This document shows positions 1-7,087 of a DNA stretch of 36,912 bases, in pieces. Each line of letters starts with the position of its first letter. Positions within the stretch are counted from its first letter, which is position 1. Below the pieces are notes generated by a model. The model had not been told where the DNA came from, did no database searches, and worked only from the letters and a program-made list of their open reading frames with translations. The DNA is from Ruminococcus sp. (GTDB taxonomy: Bacteria; Bacillota; Clostridia; Oscillospirales; Ruminococcaceae), in NCBI GenBank assembly GCA_016288815.1, contig JAEELF010000033.1:1-36912 (forward strand). Reading direction: 5' to 3'. The translations under genes were made by a program, and so were the position numbers.

Positions 1-441
1 CTGCTCACGCACCTTGTTGGCGTTTCTGACGATACCGATAGCGCCCTCAGCCGCCGCAAAGGACTCGTGGCCTGCGAGGAATGCGAAGCACTCAGTCTCC
101 TCCTCGAGGAGCATCTTACCGAGGTTGCCGTGACCGAGACCGACCTTACGCTGGTCAGCAACGGAGCCGGGGATACAGAAAGACTGGAGTCCCTCGCCGA
201 TAGCAGCAGCAGCGTCAGCAGCCTTTGTGCAGCCCTTCTTTATAGCGATAGCGCAGCCTACTGTGTAAGCCCACTTAGCGTTCTCGAAGCAGATAGGTTG
301 GATGCCCTCAACGAGCTTGTAGATGTCAAGGCCCTTAGCCTTGCAGATCTCTGCGCACTCCTCGATGGAGTTGATGCCGTACTCCTTGATAACGGCAAGG
401 ATCTGCTTTTCGCGTCTCTCATAAGATTCAAATAAAGCCAT
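1..441 (-). CDS. GGGtGRT family protein (C-terminus cut off by window edge)
   Basis: The 147 visible codons begin MALFESYERREKQILAV and include KLVEGIQPICFENAKWAY, AIAIKKGCTKAADAAAAIGE and GHGNLGKMLLEEETECFAFL. I recognise these as the N-terminal half of the GGGtGRT protein family, named after a glycine-rich motif that would lie beyond the window edge. The family is widespread in anaerobes and its biochemical role is not established. The ATG at 441 is preceded by AAGGAGG with good spacing. It starts 14 bp downstream of the NifU-like scaffold gene and almost certainly shares its transcript; this pairing is typical of the family and points to an Fe-S or redox-linked role, which is inference. 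The reading frame is open to base 1, so the 3' end is missing. Confidence 0.88.
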   Translation of the reverse strand, partial: MALFESYERREKQILAVIKEYGINSIEECAEICKAKGLDIYKLVEGIQPICFENAKWAYTVGCAIAIKKGCTKAADAAAAIGEGLQSFCIPGSVADQRKVGLGHGNLGKMLLEEETECFAFLAGHESFAAAEGAIGIVRNANKVREQ

Positions 442-455
442 TTTACAAATCCTCC

Positions 456-1148
456 TTATTCCTTTCTGGGGTCAACGATCTTAACGGCGTCAGCAACTCT
501 GCCGTACTGACCCTGAGCCTTCTCGAAAGCGGTGTTAGCGTCGTCGCCAGCCTTGATGAAGTCCATCATCTTGCCGAAGTTAACGAACTTGTAGCCGATG
601 ATCTGGTTGTCCTCATCGAGAGCAACGCCGGTGATGTAGCCGTCAGTCATCTCGAGGTAGCGGGGGCCCTTAGCGAGTGTGCCGTAGAGTGTGCCGACCT
701 GTGAACGGAGACCCTTACCGAGGTCCTCAAGACCAGCACCGACAACGAGACCGCCCTCAGAGAATGCGGACTGGGAACGTCCGTAAACGATCTGGAGGAA
801 GAGCTCTCTCATAGCTGTATTGATAGCGTCGCAAACGAGGTCTGTGTTAAGAGCCTCAAGGATAGTTCTGCCGGGAAGGATCTCAGCAGCCATAGCTGCG
901 GAGTGAGTCATACCGGAGCAGCCGATAGTCTCAACGAGAGCCTCCTGGATAATGCCCTCCTTAACGTTGAGTGTGAGCTTGCAGGTACCCTGCTGGGGAG
1001 CACACCAGCCGATACCGTGTGTAAAGCCGGAAATGTCCTTGATCTCCTTTGCCTTGACCCACTTTGCCTCCTCAGGGATGGGAGCAGCGCCGTGAGCAAC
1101 GCCCTGTGCGATAGGGCACATTGTTTCTACTTCGTGCGAATAGATCAT
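456..1148 (-). CDS. NifU/IscU-like iron-sulfur cluster assembly scaffold protein
   Basis: This 230-residue protein resembles the family annotated as iron-sulfur cluster assembly scaffold that accompanies GGGtGRT proteins. Conserved cysteines are visible at C11 (in METMCPIAQG), C49 and C56 (GWCAPQQGTC), C77 (ETIGCSGMTHSAA) and C106. The IGCSGMTHSAAMAAEIL stretch matches the cysteine-containing helix of the IscU/NifU N-terminal fold. It is longer than classical IscU (about 130 residues), with an extra C-terminal region after residue 150 that has no recognisable motif. The ATG at 1148 has AAAGGAG upstream. It is the first gene of a two-gene operon with the GGGtGRT gene and is driven by a promoter at 1205-1233. 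Whether it builds clusters generally or matures its neighbour is not shown. Confidence 0.85.
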   Translation of the reverse strand: MIYSHEVETMCPIAQGVAHGAAPIPEEAKWVKAKEIKDISGFTHGIGWCAPQQGTCKLTLNVKEGIIQEALVETIGCSGMTHSAAMAAEILPGRTILEALNTDLVCDAINTAMRELFLQIVYGRSQSAFSEGGLVVGAGLEDLGKGLRSQVGTLYGTLAKGPRYLEMTDGYITGVALDEDNQIIGYKFVNFGKMMDFIKAGDDANTAFEKAQGQYGRVADAVKIVDPRKE

Positions 1149-1204
1149 TATAAATACTCCTTTCGGTTATTGGACAGCAAGAGCCTGTCCTTGCATACAC
1201 TATT

Positions 1205-1233
1205 ATTATACAACATTTTCGCACTTTAATCAA
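1205..1233 (-). promoter_or_regulatory. Sigma-A-type promoter of the NifU-like/GGGtGRT operon
   Basis: On the minus strand, TTGATT (1228-1233) is separated by exactly 17 bp from TATAAT (1205-1210). Transcription would start near 1198, leaving a leader of about 50 nt before the ATG at 1148. Confidence 0.75.
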
Positions 1234-1255
1234 GGGAAAACGAACGCAAATGCGT

Positions 1256-1271
1256 TAGTTAGCGCTAACTA
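1256..1271. promoter_or_regulatory. 16-bp perfect palindrome, candidate operator between divergent promoters
   Basis: TAGTTAGCGCTAACTA is a perfect palindrome. It lies 22 bp beyond the -35 box of the minus-strand promoter and 4 bp before the -35 box of the plus-strand promoter (1276-1281). Its TTAG-TTAGC half-site style resembles operators of MarR-family repressors, but no regulator gene is visible in the window, so the bound protein is unknown. Confidence 0.55.
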
Positions 1272-1275
1272 TATA

Positions 1276-1304
1276 TTGAAAAAAGCGGGAGCATGGTGTA
1301 TAAT
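1276..1304 (+). promoter_or_regulatory. Sigma-A-type promoter of the C_GCAxxG_C_C gene
   Basis: TTGAAA (1276-1281), a 17-bp spacer and TATAAT (1299-1304). The start site would be near 1311, which rules out the upstream ATG at 1293 as a translation start and favours the ATG at 1338. Confidence 0.75.
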
Positions 1305-1337
1305 CATAGTACCAACTATATGAAAGCGGTGACTGAA

Positions 1338-1799
1338 ATGGGAAAGAGCCATGCAGAGACAGCCTGCGAGCTGTTTGCGGGCGGTAAAAACTGTGCACAG
1401 GCGGTGCTCGTGGCATTCGGGGACGTAACGGGACTTGACGGCGAGCTCGCACTGAGACTGTCGTCGTCGTTCGGCGGCGGAATGGGACGGATGCGCGAGG
1501 TCTGCGGGACGTGCTCGGCGATGTTCATGGTCGCGGGGATACTCTACGGCAGCGGAACGGAGAGCGACGACAAGGAGAAAGCGGAGCACTACCGCCGCAT
1601 ACAGTACCTCGCACAGCAGTTCAAAGACCGGTTCGGGACGATAAACTGCGGCGAGCTGCTGAAGGAGCTGAGCGTGACAAAAGACCCCGTCCCGGACAAG
1701 CGCACAGAGCAGTACTACAAGGCACGTCCGTGCATAAGGTTTGTCGAGGCGGCGGCAGAGATACTGGACAAGTATATCGCGGAAAATCCGTTAAAATAG
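1338..1799 (+). CDS. C_GCAxxG_C_C family (Cys-rich, redox-type) protein
   Basis: The 153-residue product has the spaced cysteine pattern that defines the C_GCAxxG_C_C family: GGKNCAQAVLVAF (C19), GGGMGRMREVCGTCSAMFMVAG (C56, C59), TINCGELL (C104) and ARPCIRFV (C132). These small cytosolic proteins are common in anaerobes and are thought to bind metal or act in redox chemistry, but no reaction is established. The frame is open back to an ATG at 1293; I chose 1338 because a clear promoter at 1276-1304 puts the RNA start after 1293. No strong ribosome binding site precedes 1338, so the ATG at 1320 remains possible. It is divergent from the NifU-like gene, with a palindrome between them. Confidence 0.85.
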   Translation: MGKSHAETACELFAGGKNCAQAVLVAFGDVTGLDGELALRLSSSFGGGMGRMREVCGTCSAMFMVAGILYGSGTESDDKEKAEHYRRIQYLAQQFKDRFGTINCGELLKELSVTKDPVPDKRTEQYYKARPCIRFVEAAAEILDKYIAENPLK

Positions 1800-2098
1800 G
1801 TGAGAGACCTTTTTTGCGCGGAGATTGTGCTGTAGGGGACGCCGCCCGCGGCGTCCCGTGTTTTACGTAACACCTTGCCAGCGACACCGGAGGTGTTCGC
1901 GAAGGAAGGAAACATCGGCAGGGGTGGAGTAAGGGGAAAAGGATTCCCAAAGGGAAAACCGCTCAGAGGCGGGGACAGCCGGCATAATATCAACGTCCCC
2001 GCCCCTGTTGAGGTTGTCCCTTTGGTTTGACCGCCGGCACGCGGAATGCGCCCCTGCAATACCTCCCAGCGCGCCGCAAATATTTTTATCTTTTACCT
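1800..2098. other. Gene-free, hairpin-rich intergenic stretch
   Basis: No convincing gene is present. Inverted repeats follow one another: GGGACGCCG with CGGCGTCCC (1836-1857, loop CCCG), a short GTGTT/AACAC stem near 1859-1875, a GACACC/GGTGTT stem near 1890, and a longer pair GGCGGGGAC with GTCCCCGCC (about 1957-2003). The first may act as a terminator for the gene ending at 1799, though the U-tract is poor. The string of GC-rich hairpins resembles the dispersed repeats elsewhere in the window, but I could not align it to them. Confidence 0.5.
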
Positions 2099-2099
2099 A

Positions 2100-2128
2100 T
2101 TGACAAACCCGTTTTTTTATGCTATACT
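2100..2128 (+). promoter_or_regulatory. Promoter of the aldolase gene
   Basis: TTGACA (2100-2105), a 17-bp spacer and TATACT (2123-2128). The leader to the ATG at 2205 is about 70 nt; no riboswitch was recognised in it. Confidence 0.75.
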
Positions 2129-2204
2129 AATGCTACACCAATCACATACTTTAAAGTGTTACAGCGCAAAGCGCGACAGTGAAAAATAGAATTGAGGTAT
2201 CAAC

Positions 2205-3179
2205 ATGAAAGAATTATCAAAGCTCTTAGACTACAGACCGGATATCAAGGTCGTTGACGCGACCCTCCGCGACGGCGGACTCGTTAACGACTTCTTCTTC
2301 ACGGACGAGTTCATCAAGAACCTGTATAACGCGAATCTCCGCGCCGGAGTGGACTACATGGAGTTCGGCTACAAGGGCGACCGCGAGATGTTCGACGAGT
2401 CGAAGTTCGGCAAGTGCAAGTTCTGTGACGACGATTTTATCCGCTCCATCGTGGGCGAGAACAACACCGACCTCAAGATTGCAGTCATGGCTGACGTCGG
2501 ACGCTGCAACTACAAGGAGGATATCCACGACCGCTCCGAGAGCCCTGTGGACCTTATCCGCGTTGCGACATATCTCCACCAGATACCCACAGCTGTGGAT
2601 ATGATCGAGGACGCAAAGAAGAAGGGCTACGAGGTAAGCTGCAACATCATGGCTATCTCGAATGCACAGGAGTCCGACCTCAAGGTAGCGCTCGATATCC
2701 TCGGAAAATCGCCCGTTGACGTTTTCTACATCGTTGACAGCTTCGGCTCACTCTACCCCGAGCAGATTGCCCGTATCGCAGCTGTGTACAGCGAATTCGC
2801 TGAGAAATACGGCAAGAAGCTCGGTATGCACGCGCATAACAACCAGCAGCTCGCTTTCGCGAACACTATCGAAGCAGTCGGCGACGGCGTGGACTGGCTC
2901 GACGCAACGTACTCCGGCATGGGCAGAGGTGCAGGAAACTGCGCTATGGAGCTGCTTCTCGGCTTCCTCAAGAACCCGAAGTACAATGTATACCCCGTTA
3001 TCCAGTTCGTGGAGAAGCACATGAGCAAGCTCCGCGCAGAGGGCGCAGTATGGGGCTACGATATCCAGTACCTCATGACAGGTCTTCTCAACCAGCACCC
3101 GCGCACCGCTATCCAGTTCACAAAGGAAGGCAGAACTGACTACGCTGAGTTCTACAAGGAGATAATTGCCCAGGACTGA
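2205..3179 (+). CDS. DRE-TIM metallolyase / HMGL-like aldolase
   Basis: The 324-residue protein is a TIM-barrel of the HMG-CoA lyase / 4-hydroxy-2-oxovalerate aldolase / isopropylmalate synthase superfamily. The signature VVDATLRDGG carries D18, R22 and D23; the metal-binding HxH is H209-A-H211 in GMHAHNNQQLAFANTIEA; and GMGRGAGNCAMELLLG follows at about 238-254. Such enzymes make or break C-C bonds next to a carbonyl using a divalent metal. The closest named relatives I recognise are oxovalerate-aldolase-type (DmpG-like) proteins, but the C-terminal regulatory region of synthases is absent and no partner dehydrogenase gene is adjacent. The substrate is therefore unknown. The ATG follows TTGAGGT with normal spacing, and the gene stands alone with its own promoter. 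Confidence 0.82.
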   Translation: MKELSKLLDYRPDIKVVDATLRDGGLVNDFFFTDEFIKNLYNANLRAGVDYMEFGYKGDREMFDESKFGKCKFCDDDFIRSIVGENNTDLKIAVMADVGRCNYKEDIHDRSESPVDLIRVATYLHQIPTAVDMIEDAKKKGYEVSCNIMAISNAQESDLKVALDILGKSPVDVFYIVDSFGSLYPEQIARIAAVYSEFAEKYGKKLGMHAHNNQQLAFANTIEAVGDGVDWLDATYSGMGRGAGNCAMELLLGFLKNPKYNVYPVIQFVEKHMSKLRAEGAVWGYDIQYLMTGLLNQHPRTAIQFTKEGRTDYAEFYKEIIAQD

Positions 3180-3186
3180 CTCAGCT

Positions 3187-3209
3187 GACGACTGAAGAGA
3201 TCAGTCGTC
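3187..3209 (+). terminator. Hairpin after the aldolase gene, weak terminator
   Basis: GACGACTGA pairs perfectly with TCAGTCGTC around a 5-nt loop, 8 bp after the stop codon. The following bases (TGGATTTA) make a poor U-tract, so termination efficiency is doubtful. Confidence 0.45.
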
Positions 3210-3231
3210 TGGATTTAGAATGTTAAACCGG

Positions 3232-3258
3232 TTAGCACTCTCGCGTTGAGAGTGCTAA
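3232..3258 (+). promoter_or_regulatory. CIRCE operator (HrcA binding site)
   Basis: TTAGCACTC (3232-3240), nine bases, then GAGTGCTAA (3250-3258) is an exact match to the CIRCE consensus, the inverted repeat bound by the heat-shock repressor HrcA. It lies about 170 bp before the Hsp20 gene and is the only heat-shock operator seen here. A possible -10 TAGAAT sits just before it at 3216-3221, with a poor -35 box. Confidence 0.93.
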
Positions 3259-3377
3259 TTTTCATTTATCTGTCACAAAAGCATGATATTCCTTTCAAAA
3301 AAGGGGTGTATCATACAGACAATAAGAAAAAAGGAGATGAGCCCCATGTGCTGAGGTATGATTTCTGAGGAATTGAA

Positions 3378-3383
3378 TATAAT
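3378..3383 (+). promoter_or_regulatory. Possible -10 element close to hsp20
   Basis: A perfect TATAAT lies 43 bp before the Hsp20 start, but no acceptable -35 hexamer is found 16-18 bp upstream. It could be a second start downstream of CIRCE or chance AT-rich sequence. Confidence 0.3.
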
Positions 3384-3425
3384 ATGAAAAGAACGTAATG
3401 AAGAACGAATTTGGAGGTATGTTTT

Positions 3426-3851
3426 ATGTATGGTATCACACCCTTTGGCAGACCGGGATTCGATCTGTTCAATATATTCAATGACATGGACAAGAACTTT
3501 TTCGGCGGCGCAATGCCCGTGAACACCTGCCGCACAGATATACGGGACGACGGCGACAAATACGTCATGGAGTCGGAGCTCCCCGGATTTGAGAAGGAAG
3601 ACATCAAGCTTGATATAAACGGCTCGTATCTGGAAATATCAGCCGAGCACAGCACAAACAACGACGAAAAGGACGACAAGGGCAACTATATCCGCCGCGA
3701 GCGCAGCTTCGGCTCGTACAAGAGGAGCTTCGATATCTCCGACGTTGATTCAGAGGGTATCAGCGCGGAGTACAAGAACGGTATCCTCACCATCGACCTG
3801 CCTAAAAAGAAGCCCGAGATACCCGCTTCAAAGCGTCTGGAAATAAAGTAA
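3426..3851 (+). CDS. Small heat shock protein, Hsp20/alpha-crystallin family
   Basis: The 141-residue product is a cytosolic ATP-independent holdase that keeps unfolded proteins soluble. The N-terminal arm MYGITPFGRPGFDLFNIFNDMD is typical of clostridial Hsp18/Hsp20. The alpha-crystallin domain runs from about residue 30 to 128, with YVMESELPGFEKEDIKLDI, the RSFGSYKRSFDI strand and the closing A-x(n)-G-I-L-T motif AEYKNGILTIDLPKK. The C-terminal I/L-x-I anchor is LEI near the end. The ATG at 3426 was chosen because GGAGGT (3413-3418) lies 7 bp before it; an in-frame TTG at 3411 overlaps that site. CIRCE upstream and a strong terminator downstream mark it as a single-gene heat-shock unit. Confidence 0.95.
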   Translation: MYGITPFGRPGFDLFNIFNDMDKNFFGGAMPVNTCRTDIRDDGDKYVMESELPGFEKEDIKLDINGSYLEISAEHSTNNDEKDDKGNYIRRERSFGSYKRSFDISDVDSEGISAEYKNGILTIDLPKKKPEIPASKRLEIK

Positions 3852-3863
3852 CAGCAAACTGGA

Positions 3864-3900
3864 AAAAACTGCATGACCGAGCGTCATGCAGTTTTTCTTT
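3864..3900 (+). terminator. Rho-independent terminator of hsp20
   Basis: AAAAACTGCATGAC pairs with GTCATGCAGTTTTT around a CGAGC loop, followed by CTTTG. It is a 14-bp stem with a T-run. Confidence 0.92.
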
Positions 3901-3938
3901 GTGCCGGTTTTTGAAATGCTTTTAACCAATATTTATAC

Positions 3939-3967
3939 TTGACATATCAGCAGGAAAGATATATAAT
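3939..3967 (+). promoter_or_regulatory. Consensus promoter of the ppk operon
   Basis: Perfect TTGACA (3939-3944), a 17-bp spacer and perfect TATAAT (3962-3967). The leader is about 65 nt. Confidence 0.85.
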
Positions 3968-4037
3968 AAAAGGTGTATAAATTGTCGGTTCGTGCAGGCA
4001 GAGAACGCCCCTGCACTTCCGCAGATCGGAGAATAAT

Positions 4038-6182
4038 ATGGAATACCTCGAAAACCGGGAGCTCTCGTGGCTTAAATTCAACAAGCGCGTGCTCGAAGAG
4101 GCTGTTGACCCCAGTACGCCTCTGCTTGAGAGACTTTCCTTTTCTGCAATATATCAGAGCAATCTCGATGAATTCTTCATGGTGAGAGTCGGCTCACTGA
4201 CCGACCTCCACAAAGAGAAGAAAAAGAAGAAGGACAGCAAGTCCGGCATGACCGCTGCCCAGCAGCTCGACGCGATATTCACCGCAGTCCGCAGGCTCCA
4301 GCCGTCCGTCGAGGAGGCTTACCGCAAGACTATGGGCGAGCTCGCGCAGCACGGCTTCGAGCACGTTACCTTCGACACGGCTACCCCCGAGGAGCAGAAG
4401 TTCCTCGAGCTTTATTTCCGCCGCGAGATAAAGCCATTTATCACGGGTATCGTCGTGAACGACGCCCTGCCATTCCCGTTCCTTAAAAACAAGGAGATAT
4501 ATGCCGCAGTGCAGCTCGCGTCCAAGAAGGGCGTGGCTATCGGCATCGTCCCCACTGACAGCGACCACAGCGACCGCATGATACCGCTCTGCGAGGGCGG
4601 CAAGCGCTTCGTGCTCGAGGAGGAGCTCGTGCTCCGTTTCGCACACCTGCTGTTCAAGGGCTACAAGGTGCTCGACCGCGCACTGATAAGAGTCACCCGC
4701 AGCGCCGACATCATGGTGTCCGGCAAGGGCGCACAGTTCCGCGACCGCATGGAATGGCTCGTGGACCAGCGCACAAGGCTCGCGCCGGTAAGACTTGAAA
4801 TTTCCGACGAGTTCAGCCGTGAGGCGCTCGACTACATATGTCATAAGCTCAAGCTCAGGAACGACCGCGTGTTCATCTCGCGCATACCGCTCGACCTCTC
4901 CTACCTGTACTCCGTGCAGGAGCTCGACGAGGACCCCAAGCTCCACTACGAGCCGCGCTCGTCCCGCAAGCCTGCTGCGCTCACGGACAGCAGACCCGTC
5001 TTTGCACAGGTCAAGTCGAAGGATATGCTGCTGAGCTACCCCTTTGAGTCAATGGGTCTTTCATTCATCAGACTGCTCCAGGAATGTGCAGTCGATCCGA
5101 AGGTCACCTCGATAAAGATAACCCTGTACCGCGTCGCAAAGAAGAGTCAGGTCATCGACGCCCTCTGCACAGCCGCCGCAAACGGCAAGGAGGTCATCGT
5201 CATGATAGAGCTCCGAGCGAGGTTCGACGAAGCGAACAACATCGAATGGTCGAAGCACCTCCAGCAGGCGGGAGTCAAGGTCATCTACGGACCCAAGGAC
5301 TACAAGGCACACTCCAAGCTGCTGCTCATCACGCGCAAGGCACAGGGCGGCGGGTATGAGTACCTTACCCAGATCGGCACCGGAAACTACAACGAGAAAA
5401 CAGCCGGGCTCTACACCGACATCATGCTCCTCACGGCTGACAGAGCTATCGCCGAGGACGCGGAGAACGTGTTCAATACGCTGATAAACGGCACACTCGT
5501 GGAGCGCACCAACAAGCTCCTCGTCGCGCCGAACTGCTTCCGCCAGAACGTGCTCGCGATGATAGACGAGCAGATAGAGATCGCTAAGAACGGCGGCGAG
5601 GGATATGTTGCCGCGAAGCTGAATTCGCTGTCGGATACGGTCATCATAAACAAGCTCGCTGAGGCATCTCAGGCAGGCGTGAAGATAGAGCTCGTAGTCC
5701 GCGGACTGTGCTGTATCAGAGCCGGAGTCGAGGGCTGCACCGACAACGTCCGCGTGCGCAGCATAGTGGGACGCTTCCTCGAGCACAGCCGTATCTACTT
5801 CTTCGGTAAGGACGGCAAGTCCCAGAAGATCTACATCGGCTCGGCTGACTACATGACCCGCAATACGGTCAAGAGAGTCGAGGTCGCAGCTCCTGTTGAG
5901 GACGAGCGCCTGAAAAAGCGCCTGAGGGATATGTTCCGTATCCTCATGAGCGACAACGTCAAGGCACGCGATATGCAGAGCGACGGCACCTACGTCCACG
6001 CTCACCCTGCAGAGGGCGAGGAGGCTCTGAATTCGCAGGAGTACTTTTACGATCAGGCATACAAGCGCCTTGACGACAAGAAGGCACGTCAGGAGCAGCT
6101 CAAGGTAAACCGCAGCAAGAGCGCGGAAAAAACTAAGAAAAAGCCTGCCGGCAGAAAACGCAAGGCTTCCTCAGAGAAGTGA
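4038..6182 (+). CDS. ppk1: Polyphosphate kinase 1
   Basis: The 714-residue enzyme reversibly transfers the gamma phosphate of ATP to inorganic polyphosphate. The length matches PPK1. The N-terminal signature ENRELSWLKFNKRVLEEA is at residues 4-21. The phospholipase-D-like catalytic half contains ELRARFDEANNIEWSKHLQQAGVKVIYG and then YKAHSKLLLI, where H425 corresponds to the phosphorylated histidine. H583 in FLEHSRIYFFG is the second conserved histidine, and SADYMTRNTVKRVEVAAPV is the C-terminal block. The tail, residues 690-714, is Lys/Arg-rich and may bind polyanions. GGAGAA precedes the ATG. It is followed after 27 bp by a phospholipid synthase gene in the same transcript. Confidence 0.97.
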   Translation: MEYLENRELSWLKFNKRVLEEAVDPSTPLLERLSFSAIYQSNLDEFFMVRVGSLTDLHKEKKKKKDSKSGMTAAQQLDAIFTAVRRLQPSVEEAYRKTMGELAQHGFEHVTFDTATPEEQKFLELYFRREIKPFITGIVVNDALPFPFLKNKEIYAAVQLASKKGVAIGIVPTDSDHSDRMIPLCEGGKRFVLEEELVLRFAHLLFKGYKVLDRALIRVTRSADIMVSGKGAQFRDRMEWLVDQRTRLAPVRLEISDEFSREALDYICHKLKLRNDRVFISRIPLDLSYLYSVQELDEDPKLHYEPRSSRKPAALTDSRPVFAQVKSKDMLLSYPFESMGLSFIRLLQECAVDPKVTSIKITLYRVAKKSQVIDALCTAAANGKEVIVMIELRARFDEANNIEWSKHLQQAGVKVIYGPKDYKAHSKLLLITRKAQGGGYEYLTQIGTGNYNEKTAGLYTDIMLLTADRAIAEDAENVFNTLINGTLVERTNKLLVAPNCFRQNVLAMIDEQIEIAKNGGEGYVAAKLNSLSDTVIINKLAEASQAGVKIELVVRGLCCIRAGVEGCTDNVRVRSIVGRFLEHSRIYFFGKDGKSQKIYIGSADYMTRNTVKRVEVAAPVEDERLKKRLRDMFRILMSDNVKARDMQSDGTYVHAHPAEGEEALNSQEYFYDQAYKRLDDKKARQEQLKVNRSKSAEKTKKKPAGRKRKASSEK

Positions 6183-6209
6183 GCGTCCGGACAGGCAGAG
6201 GGATAAATA

Positions 6210-6851
6210 ATGATTGGGTTTTACAACTACACGGTCGTACTCACATATCTGAGCCTGCTGTCGTCGGTGCTCGGTGTATATTTTGCGTTCGGCATAGGCG
6301 ACCTCGGTCCGCATCCGGAGTATGCGATAATATGCCTCATGGTCTCGGGACTCTGTGATATGTTCGACGGAAAGGTCGCACGCACTAAGAAGGACCGCAC
6401 CGAGAGCGAAAAGCAGTTCGGGATACAGATCGACTCGCTCTGCGACGCGATATGCTTCGGAGTGCTTCCCGTGGCGATAGGGTATTCAGTCGGCATGAGG
6501 AACTGGTTCGATATGCCGATACTGCTGATATTCCCGCTTTGCGCGGTGATAAGGCTGGCGTACTTCAACGTTGCCGAGGAGGAGCGTCAGAAGCAGACCG
6601 CCGATGTGCGGAAGGTCTACGAGGGACTTCCCGTAACGAGCGTAGCGCTGATACTGCCGCTGCTGTACAGCTTCCACAAGGACATCGGGGAATGCTTCCC
6701 GGCTGTGTACGGCGCAGTGCTGCTGCTGATAGCGATAGCGTTCATCACGCGCTTCAAGGTAAAGAAACCAGGCATGAAGACCATGCTCGGATTCATAGGT
6801 ATCGGTATCCTCGAGTGCATATGGATGCTGTACAAAACGAGAATGAAATGA
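6210..6851 (+). CDS. pssA: CDP-alcohol phosphatidyltransferase, phosphatidylserine synthase-like
   Basis: The 213-residue integral membrane enzyme has about six hydrophobic segments. The family motif D-x2-D-G-x2-A-R...G-x3-D-x3-D is complete: D50, D53, G54, A57, R58, G71, D75 and D79, with an unusually long gap of 12 residues between R58 and G71. This motif binds CDP-diacylglycerol and the catalytic metal. The GLPVTSVALILPL segment and overall size fit phosphatidylserine synthase (PssA type II), but phosphatidylglycerophosphate or inositol transfer cannot be excluded by sequence alone. No decarboxylase gene is adjacent to confirm serine as acceptor. It is second in the ppk1 operon, with AGAGGG before the ATG and a strong terminator directly after the stop. 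Confidence 0.85.
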   Translation: MIGFYNYTVVLTYLSLLSSVLGVYFAFGIGDLGPHPEYAIICLMVSGLCDMFDGKVARTKKDRTESEKQFGIQIDSLCDAICFGVLPVAIGYSVGMRNWFDMPILLIFPLCAVIRLAYFNVAEEERQKQTADVRKVYEGLPVTSVALILPLLYSFHKDIGECFPAVYGAVLLLIAIAFITRFKVKKPGMKTMLGFIGIGILECIWMLYKTRMK

Positions 6852-6879
6852 AAAAAGGCTCCCGCGTGGGAGCCTTTTT
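6852..6879 (+). terminator. Rho-independent terminator of the ppk1-pssA operon
   Basis: AAAAAGGCTCCC pairs with GGGAGCCTTTTT around a GCGT loop. It begins immediately after the stop codon. Confidence 0.93.
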
Positions 6880-6883
6880 CAGC

Positions 6884-7066
6884 AATGGGATTCCAAAGGC
6901 AGAGCCTCTGGCAGGTGCAGGGCAGCGCCCTGCATACATGAAAGAGCTCCGCAAGAGGTGAATTTTTAAACAGTCCGGTGGCTGTTTGAAAAGAGGAGAC
7001 GCCCTGCGATAGAGGGCGTCTCCTTGCTGCCTTTACGGAAAACACTCTGCGACCGTGAGGCCGCAC
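6884..7066 (-). repeat. Dispersed multi-hairpin repeat, copy A (subtype II)
   Basis: Read on the minus strand, this copy opens with a degraded GCGGCC...GGTCGC stem and continues with an 11-bp GGAGACGCCCT/AGGGCGTCTCC hairpin, AAACAG-CCACCGGA-CTGTTT, AATTCACCTCTTGCGGAGCTCTTT, a GCAGGGC/GCCCTGC hairpin, AGAGGCTCTGCC and TTTGGAATCCCATTG. The same order of blocks is found at 21263-21490 and 36668-36894, while its central part (GCGGAGCTCTTT...GCAGGGCGCTG) is shared more closely with 23583-23735. It fills the space between two operons that converge here. Confidence 0.75.
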
Positions 7067-7087
7067 GCACAGCTAAGCCGTGCGGTA

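Noticed and set aside
3411..3425. TTG start at 3411 for the Hsp20 gene
   Set aside because: It overlaps the GGAGGT ribosome binding site that serves the ATG at 3426, and the family normally starts at MYG-like sequence.
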